Shown piece by piece: positions 57,417 through 64,000 of a stretch of 64,000 bases of DNA. The stretch is taken from assembly GCF_002079055.1 (NCBI RefSeq), contig NC_047494.1, positions 186,001 through 250,000 of the forward strand, given 5' to 3'. The position numbers and the translations under genes are program-made. Numbering within the stretch: the first letter of the stretch is position 1; each line of letters opens with the position of its first letter. The notes beneath the pieces are model-generated. The model searched no databases, was not told the origin of the DNA, and was given only the letters and a program-made list of their open reading frames with translations. Source of the stretch: Saccharomyces paradoxus (lineage: Eukaryota; Ascomycota; Saccharomycetes; Saccharomycetales; Saccharomycetaceae).

Positions 57417-60400
57417 TTATGAATACAAAAATTCACGTAAAATTTGGTCGTCACTTAAATTTTCCTTAACAATTTTATAAACACCTATTAATAGATTTGG
57501 AAAACGTTTGGTGAAGTAATCATAAAATCCATCGGGTACCGGCCCCATAAGTTCTGCTATATCCTCGGGTAAGTCCATAAAATGATGATATTTGTTTCTG
57601 AGTGCTCTCAATAGATCCATTAATTTTGACGAATGATATTTTCTGTATCTTTCAAGGTTGTCCATAAAGGTTTTATCAAACTTAACAGTCCAATCTCCAT
57701 TCGGTATTACGAATTCAGAACTGGCGTCAAATTTCAGTAACAAGTCACTGGGAGGGTCCTTGTTTTCAACTTCAAGCCTGTCACTAACTTTTAAAAGGAA
57801 CTCCAATTTCTTTGACCTTGGCCAAAACAACGGATGCCTTAAAACTTTCATGGCAGTCGGTCTTTTTAATGGATCATGATCAATCATTTGTGTGATTAGA
57901 TCCGTAGCTTCTGCAATCAAGGATCTATCGTGCAAACATTTCATTTCATCAAGACTAAATATTCCCCTTATAATGTTACTTTCACGCGAATATTTATCTC
58001 CAAATGGATGCTTCCCCTTGGACAGGATATAATAGAAAACACATCCCATAGAAAAAATATCAATAGATCTTGTTAGTCTCCTTTTGGTGAACGGGTCATA
58101 AAAGGAGTCAGATGAGATTACTGTATGCCTACTAGAAGAGTGTTCCGTTTCGATTTGACACTGCAAATTATTTGATTCGCCAAGTAGTTCAGGAGCTCTC
58201 CAGCCGCTCGTTCCAGAAGGATTATTCAAATTTGTTCTAAATGAAGACTGACCAGAATCTAGTTTTTTGCAGAGACCGAAATCTGATATTAGGATCCTGA
58301 GGTTTTCTACTCCTGTTTGTTGATCGGCAGTAAACCTATTGGCTGTCGAAACCAGAATATTCTGAGGCTTTAAATCTCGATGAATAATTTTCAAAGAATG
58401 TAGATGAGCGACCCCAGACGATATTTGTCTCAATAACGAGATTGGATTGTACTCTTTCTGTAGTTTCAAATTCTCATCTGATACATTCTTAGATTCAACC
58501 AAATCTTGGAGGTTTAAATTGCAGAGCTCTAAAGCAATATACAAAAACCTATCTGTCGTTTCTGAGCAGTAATATCGTATAACGTTTGGGTGATCATCGC
58601 TTTCGGTTAAAAGTTTTATTTCCATCAAAGCTATGTCACAAAAATCGATTAGCATTCTTTTTACTGCAACAGGTCTTCCTTGAAAGCTTCCTTGAAATAC
58701 TACTGTTCCTGAAGAACCGTAACCTAAGATTTTTTCCGACACTACTAAATTTTTTAGAGACTGCTCAAAGTTAGGTATATTTGGAACGCGTGATTTTCTG
58801 CCCTTTTTGCCCCCTCTTGAACCTCTTTTCCTTTTCTTCTTTTCTATGGTCAAATCTAGCGATTTTTCATCATCTTCATCACCATCATTATTATCTTTCT
58901 CATATTTTAGACTTCCATCGTCTACTACGCTTTCAAAAACAACTTGCCTCCCTGATTTTGTATCGGATGGCTTGGCGACATTTTCTGATGAAGCAGAACT
59001 ATTTAACGTCTTCGACTCAATTATGGGGGTTTCTTTTTCAGGCATAAATCCAATTTTGGATAATAATACGTATAATGGCGGCAAAATATTGAATCTCTGT
59101 AATATAGCACAAAAAATGAGAAATAACAACAGGAATACTCCCGTCTCTATAATTCGATACACTAAGCTTCCAACCTTCAGTAGCAGAGAATTTTGGGTTT
59201 TTTCACCTAATTCTCTCGATATTTGCTCGTGGATCTTTTTTCTATATGCCTCAAGGTCTTCTGGTGACATATATTCCTTTAGTGAATTCATCTCGGTGTT
59301 CTGCTGTAGGTCGGTTGTATCAACAGAAGAATCAATCATCAGAGGCGGATATTTGTGCGTAGTGTCTAAAGAATTAGTCTTTCCATAATTGTCATAAAGG
59401 TGGTCATATTCGTTGTTATATATCTGATGAACTCCCATAATTGCGTTCTTAAATAAAGTCTCATCTTCAAAAATTGAAGACACCCTCCAACGGTCACTGG
59501 AAGCATATCTCGATACAGGGGCTGATTCGACTAATGAGGGAAAATTCTGACCAGATAATGCAAACCAAGAAAGATTCGAAGTCTGATCCAAATAAACTTT
59601 GTTACTTGATACACTTTCATGGTCACCAGGATTAAAGGGATGCGGCACCAGTATATTTTCGTTAGTACGAAGGTCGTTGAACACATCAAAAAGGCCAACA
59701 ATAATTCCGGGAAATGTCGGAGAAACCCACCTAGCAATCCTGAAATCCAAATCGCTTGCTAACAATGATTTATCACGGAAGGGCGCTATACACATACCGT
59801 CCTTTGAAAATGTATTTTGAAGCGCTAGGGGGACATCTAAAACATTTTGCTGCCATGTAGAGTAAGTAACATTGTAACTTGCCCCATCATAAGAGTGAAT
59901 TCCCAGCTCAAAGATAGTTTTGCCAATTACGATCATATTTTCACACTCCTGAAGTTTTATCTTCTCCTCAGGTGAGCAATCCACACTCTGGCTCCCGAAA
60001 TACCCGTTCCTTGAGCCAGGCCCAAATGCTGATATAATTTCGCCATTCAAAACGTTTATAGTATACATTATAGTTCTCATCGATCCAGTATAGACCTTTT
60101 CATCTTCGACGATTTTGCCAGAATCATTAACCACAATATTTGTTTTCAAGTGCAGTGGAGAAGTTGAAACAAGTTGACGTATAGATAGAGGGAGTTTTTG
60201 TAAGCCTTGATGGGCGTTAAAATAATAAACGTTCCCATCACCAAAAGGTTCGATAATCAACGTTTCATACGTTTCTAACCTGGAAGGTTCTTGTATCTCT
60301 ATAAGGGGTTGAAATTTGTCTGGTTCGATGGACCATATGATATGACCGTTTCTTCTATCAACAGCATGAAGTCCACCCTCAACGTCGGCTGCGATTAATA

Positions 60401-60764
60401 TATCAGATAAACTCAATTCGTTCAGGGAACGATTCTCCAAATAGGGCACGCTTATGGAATTGGCCGCTCTACGTGATTTTTTATTAGCGTGTCGATTATC
60501 AGCAGTATTCAATAAGTTAGGCGTAGGATATGAGCTGAGCTTCTTCTTAGGTAAATCTTCAGTAGTTCTTGGGGCAGGAATCTGTGAATTTATACTTTTA
60601 TCAAAACCATAGTTTAATTTGAACTTTTCAGTAGATGCAACTTCATCGTCCACTATCTGTCGCCTTAATGTCTGGGATGACAATGGAATTGAGCATAAAA
60701 TTATGGATGAAAACGCACAAACGAGCAGTGTCACTAATAACATATTTCTCATAGGTACACGCAT
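57417..60764 (-). CDS. IRE1: unfolded-protein-response sensor kinase/endoribonuclease Ire1
   Basis: This 1115-residue ER transmembrane sensor equals yeast Ire1. It senses unfolded proteins in the lumen and cuts HAC1 mRNA at two sites for non-spliceosomal splicing. Residues 1-~25 form a signal peptide (MRVPMRNMLLVTLLVCAFSSIILC). The luminal sensor covers ~110-450 (LIAADVEGGLHAVDRRNGHIIWSIEP). The membrane span is ~525-548 (TGVFLLLFLIFCAILQRF). A basic linker (EKKKRKRGSRGGKKGRKSR, ~640-660) precedes the kinase (~674-980), with GYGSSGTVV, AVKRM, HRDLKPQN (D797) and DFGLCKKL. The C-terminal KEN RNase (~983-1115) is complete to REFLYS. All catalytic features look intact. Confidence 0.98.
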   Translation of the reverse strand: MRVPMRNMLLVTLLVCAFSSIILCSIPLSSQTLRRQIVDDEVASTEKFKLNYGFDKSINSQIPAPRTTEDLPKKKLSSYPTPNLLNTADNRHANKKSRRAANSISVPYLENRSLNELSLSDILIAADVEGGLHAVDRRNGHIIWSIEPDKFQPLIEIQEPSRLETYETLIIEPFGDGNVYYFNAHQGLQKLPLSIRQLVSTSPLHLKTNIVVNDSGKIVEDEKVYTGSMRTIMYTINVLNGEIISAFGPGSRNGYFGSQSVDCSPEEKIKLQECENMIVIGKTIFELGIHSYDGASYNVTYSTWQQNVLDVPLALQNTFSKDGMCIAPFRDKSLLASDLDFRIARWVSPTFPGIIVGLFDVFNDLRTNENILVPHPFNPGDHESVSSNKVYLDQTSNLSWFALSGQNFPSLVESAPVSRYASSDRWRVSSIFEDETLFKNAIMGVHQIYNNEYDHLYDNYGKTNSLDTTHKYPPLMIDSSVDTTDLQQNTEMNSLKEYMSPEDLEAYRKKIHEQISRELGEKTQNSLLLKVGSLVYRIIETGVFLLLFLIFCAILQRFNILPPLYVLLSKIGFMPEKETPIIESKTLNSSASSENVAKPSDTKSGRQVVFESVVDDGSLKYEKDNNDGDEDDEKSLDLTIEKKKRKRGSRGGKKGRKSRVPNIPNFEQSLKNLVVSEKILGYGSSGTVVFQGSFQGRPVAVKRMLIDFCDIALMEIKLLTESDDHPNVIRYYCSETTDRFLYIALELCNLNLQDLVESKNVSDENLKLQKEYNPISLLRQISSGVAHLHSLKIIHRDLKPQNILVSTANRFTADQQTGVENLRILISDFGLCKKLDSGQSSFRTNLNNPSGTSGWRAPELLGESNNLQCQIETEHSSSRHTVISSDSFYDPFTKRRLTRSIDIFSMGCVFYYILSKGKHPFGDKYSRESNIIRGIFSLDEMKCLHDRSLIAEATDLITQMIDHDPLKRPTAMKVLRHPLFWPRSKKLEFLLKVSDRLEVENKDPPSDLLLKFDASSEFVIPNGDWTVKFDKTFMDNLERYRKYHSSKLMDLLRALRNKYHHFMDLPEDIAELMGPVPDGFYDYFTKRFPNLLIGVYKIVKENLSDDQILREFLYS

Positions 60765-61363
60765 GTTTTAGAGTGCTAACAATATAATTCCTCAGATATG
60801 CTGTTTTTGATGTGGATGAAGGCGTAGTATGGAGAAAAGTGATAATGGACGTGGAGAAGAGGAAAACGATGCTCTGTGAGTGAGAAAAAAAGTTTCTTAG
60901 CAGATTACAAAATGTTAACAGTGCCAGTTATGGTGTATATTTTTAATATTGTTTTAGGCTATTCACTGTTAGTATGCGTGAAGTTGGCTCATTGATTTCC
61001 CTATGATATGTTTCTCGTTTATATCTTGTTATTATGTGATTAATATTCTCTTTTTCAAATTTCACTGTTGGAATAATCGAAGGAATTGCCCGAAGGTGCT
61101 TACGCTCCACTCCGTCTTGATTTCCGGCAATGAATTAGCGAAAATCCATTGAATAACAGAGGGTAATAAAACCTCAAGACTACAAATAACAATTTCGTTC
61201 ACGCTATGAAGCTTAACATATATCTGTACAATAGGCGCTTCGGCTTACTACTTCTTTATTATTTTATTTTTTTTCTTTTATATAATTTTCAGTGTATAGC
61301 ACGGTTCTATTGTAACGTAGCGTTTCGTGCTCAGGGAAGGATGAAAACTGTCCCTGGGAACCC
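60765..61363. other. IRE1 promoter and SAE3 3' flank
   Basis: This 599-bp AT-rich spacer has long T and A tracts (for example 61252-61280). TGTTGGAATA at 61066-61075 resembles a delta-LTR start but nothing further matches. No gene is seen. Confidence 0.45.
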
Positions 61364-61720
61364 TCAATCCTTCATTGAATAACCGATCTCCTCAAAAACA
61401 TCTTTGATTTTACACTGTTTTTCATCGGCTATTATTTGAGCCAGTCTTAAACCGGCATCTCTCAATTCATTATACTCCTTTAACTCTTTGATGTATGTCG
61501 AGGAAATATTTTTTGGTGTTTCATCGCTTTGATAAGTTCAGTTAGTAACATGAACTAAGTACTTCATGGCTGCACCGAGTTTTTCTGGGAGAAAAATAGC
61601 TACATACGTTTTTTTTTCTACAGTCAAATGCTCAAACGTTTTTACTAGATTGCCATTCATGTTTTGGTATTCCTTTATCTGTTTTTGTTTTTTATCCAGT
61701 TGTATTTCCAAATAGTTCAT
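61364..61720 (-). CDS. SAE3: meiotic recombination protein Sae3 (two exons)
   Basis: This 91-residue Swi5-family protein acts with Mei5 to load Dmc1 onto single-stranded DNA in meiosis. Exon 1 is 61720-61608 and exon 2 is 61526-61364. The intron (61607-61527, 81 bp) has GTATGT and TACTAAC (complement of 61541-61547); the 3' end read here is AAG, not the usual CAG/TAG. Splicing joins MNYLEIQLDKKQKQIKEYQNMNGNLVKTFEHLTVEKK to TDETPKKISSTYIKELKEYNELRDAGLRLAQIIADEKQCKIKDVFEEIGYSMKD, which matches the S. cerevisiae protein and its 91-residue length. The N-terminal half is a coiled coil and the C-terminal half is the conserved Swi5 region. The frame upstream of the ATG at 61720 is open to about 61834, but the start at 61720 fits the known protein. 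Confidence 0.93.
61527..61607 (-). other. SAE3 intron, 81 nt, with apparent AAG 3' splice site
   Basis: 5' GTATGT at 61607-61602, branch TACTAAC at 61547-61541. The first AG after the branch is in CAAAG, giving AAG, and this restores the reading frame into the conserved exon 2. It splits a codon (AC plus C). Confidence 0.85.
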
Positions 61721-61967
61721 ACTTGAAAGTCGTTCCCTGTTTATGGCAGCTATGAGAACATTACTCTTATATGTCAGAAATATTTGTTCTGCCTTGTCGT
61801 GGCATTTATAAAGTGAGAATAAAATAGCCGCCATTAGGTAGCATAATTCCGTTTAGTGTGATAATGCGAACGTTGCCATGTGGCTTAAAAAAAGTTCAGC
61901 CAACTACCACTGAATATATAATAGATACAATTACTAAATAAATACAAACGGAATATATAAGATGCTA

Positions 61968-64000
<2,033 letters not shown>

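Noticed and set aside
58807-59388. 193-codon plus-strand open frame
   Set aside because: It is antisense to IRE1, with Ser/Phe/Leu-rich composition from the charged linker; no start or promoter support.
61066-61075. TGTTGGAATA, resembling the start of a Ty1/Ty2 delta LTR
   Set aside because: The following sequence does not continue as delta, tau or sigma and no matching end is found.

Overview
The window is budding-yeast nuclear DNA from the genus Saccharomyces. It is collinear with the S. cerevisiae chromosome VIII interval running from AAP1 (YHR047C) to LAM4 (YHR080C). Signs of this are the gene order, ATG-started compact genes mostly 150-700 bp apart, GTATGT/TACTAAC introns, a tRNA-Phe gene with an intron, and a Ty3 sigma LTR. 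Proteins agree with the S. cerevisiae products I remember in length and most residues, but differ at several percent of positions (for example CUP1 ends in CCSE rather than CCSGK). It is therefore a close relative such as S. paradoxus, S. mikatae or S. jurei, not the S. cerevisiae reference. I cannot decide the species without alignment.

Layout. 1-10 kb: AAP1, a decayed MCH2-like monocarboxylate-transporter gene, the transporter YHK8, the serine hydrolase FSH1 and the Mn transporter SMF2. 10-17 kb: COX6, CIC1, a single CUP1 metallothionein gene and a complete RSC30. 17-24 kb: CPR2, MED6, FYV4, VMA22, GIC1, RPP1, PAN5. 24-36 kb: SSZ1, RRP3, SSF1, HTD2, DYS1, RRP4, TRM5, PCL5. 36-38 kb: tRNA-Phe(GAA) with a solo sigma LTR 17 bp upstream of it. 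38-48 kb: ERG7, NOP10, OSH3, QNS1, PPE1. 49-64 kb: PTC7 (in-frame intron), NMD2 (intron after codon 2), YHR078W, IRE1, SAE3 (intron) and the 3' part of LAM4, which runs off the end.

Functional themes. Ribosome and RNA metabolism is over-represented: CIC1, RRP3, SSF1, RRP4, NOP10, RPP1, TRM5, NMD2, SSZ1. Several of these carry PAC (CTCATCGC) and/or RRPE-like promoter motifs. Other promoters fit their genes: Ace1 sites, a heat-shock element and TATA before CUP1; Abf1 plus CCAAT before COX6; SCB/MCB-type elements before GIC1; two sterol/anaerobic-response motifs before ERG7.

The least ordinary parts are the MCH2-like relic opposite YHK8, the single-copy CUP1-RSC30 locus, an approximately 480-bp stretch between PPE1 and PTC7 that reads like degraded coding sequence, overlapping upstream ATGs at SMF2 and YHR078W, a shifted VMA22 start, and the three introns with their individual oddities. 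No wholly new system was found. Comparisons with S. cerevisiae rest on memory, not on a search.
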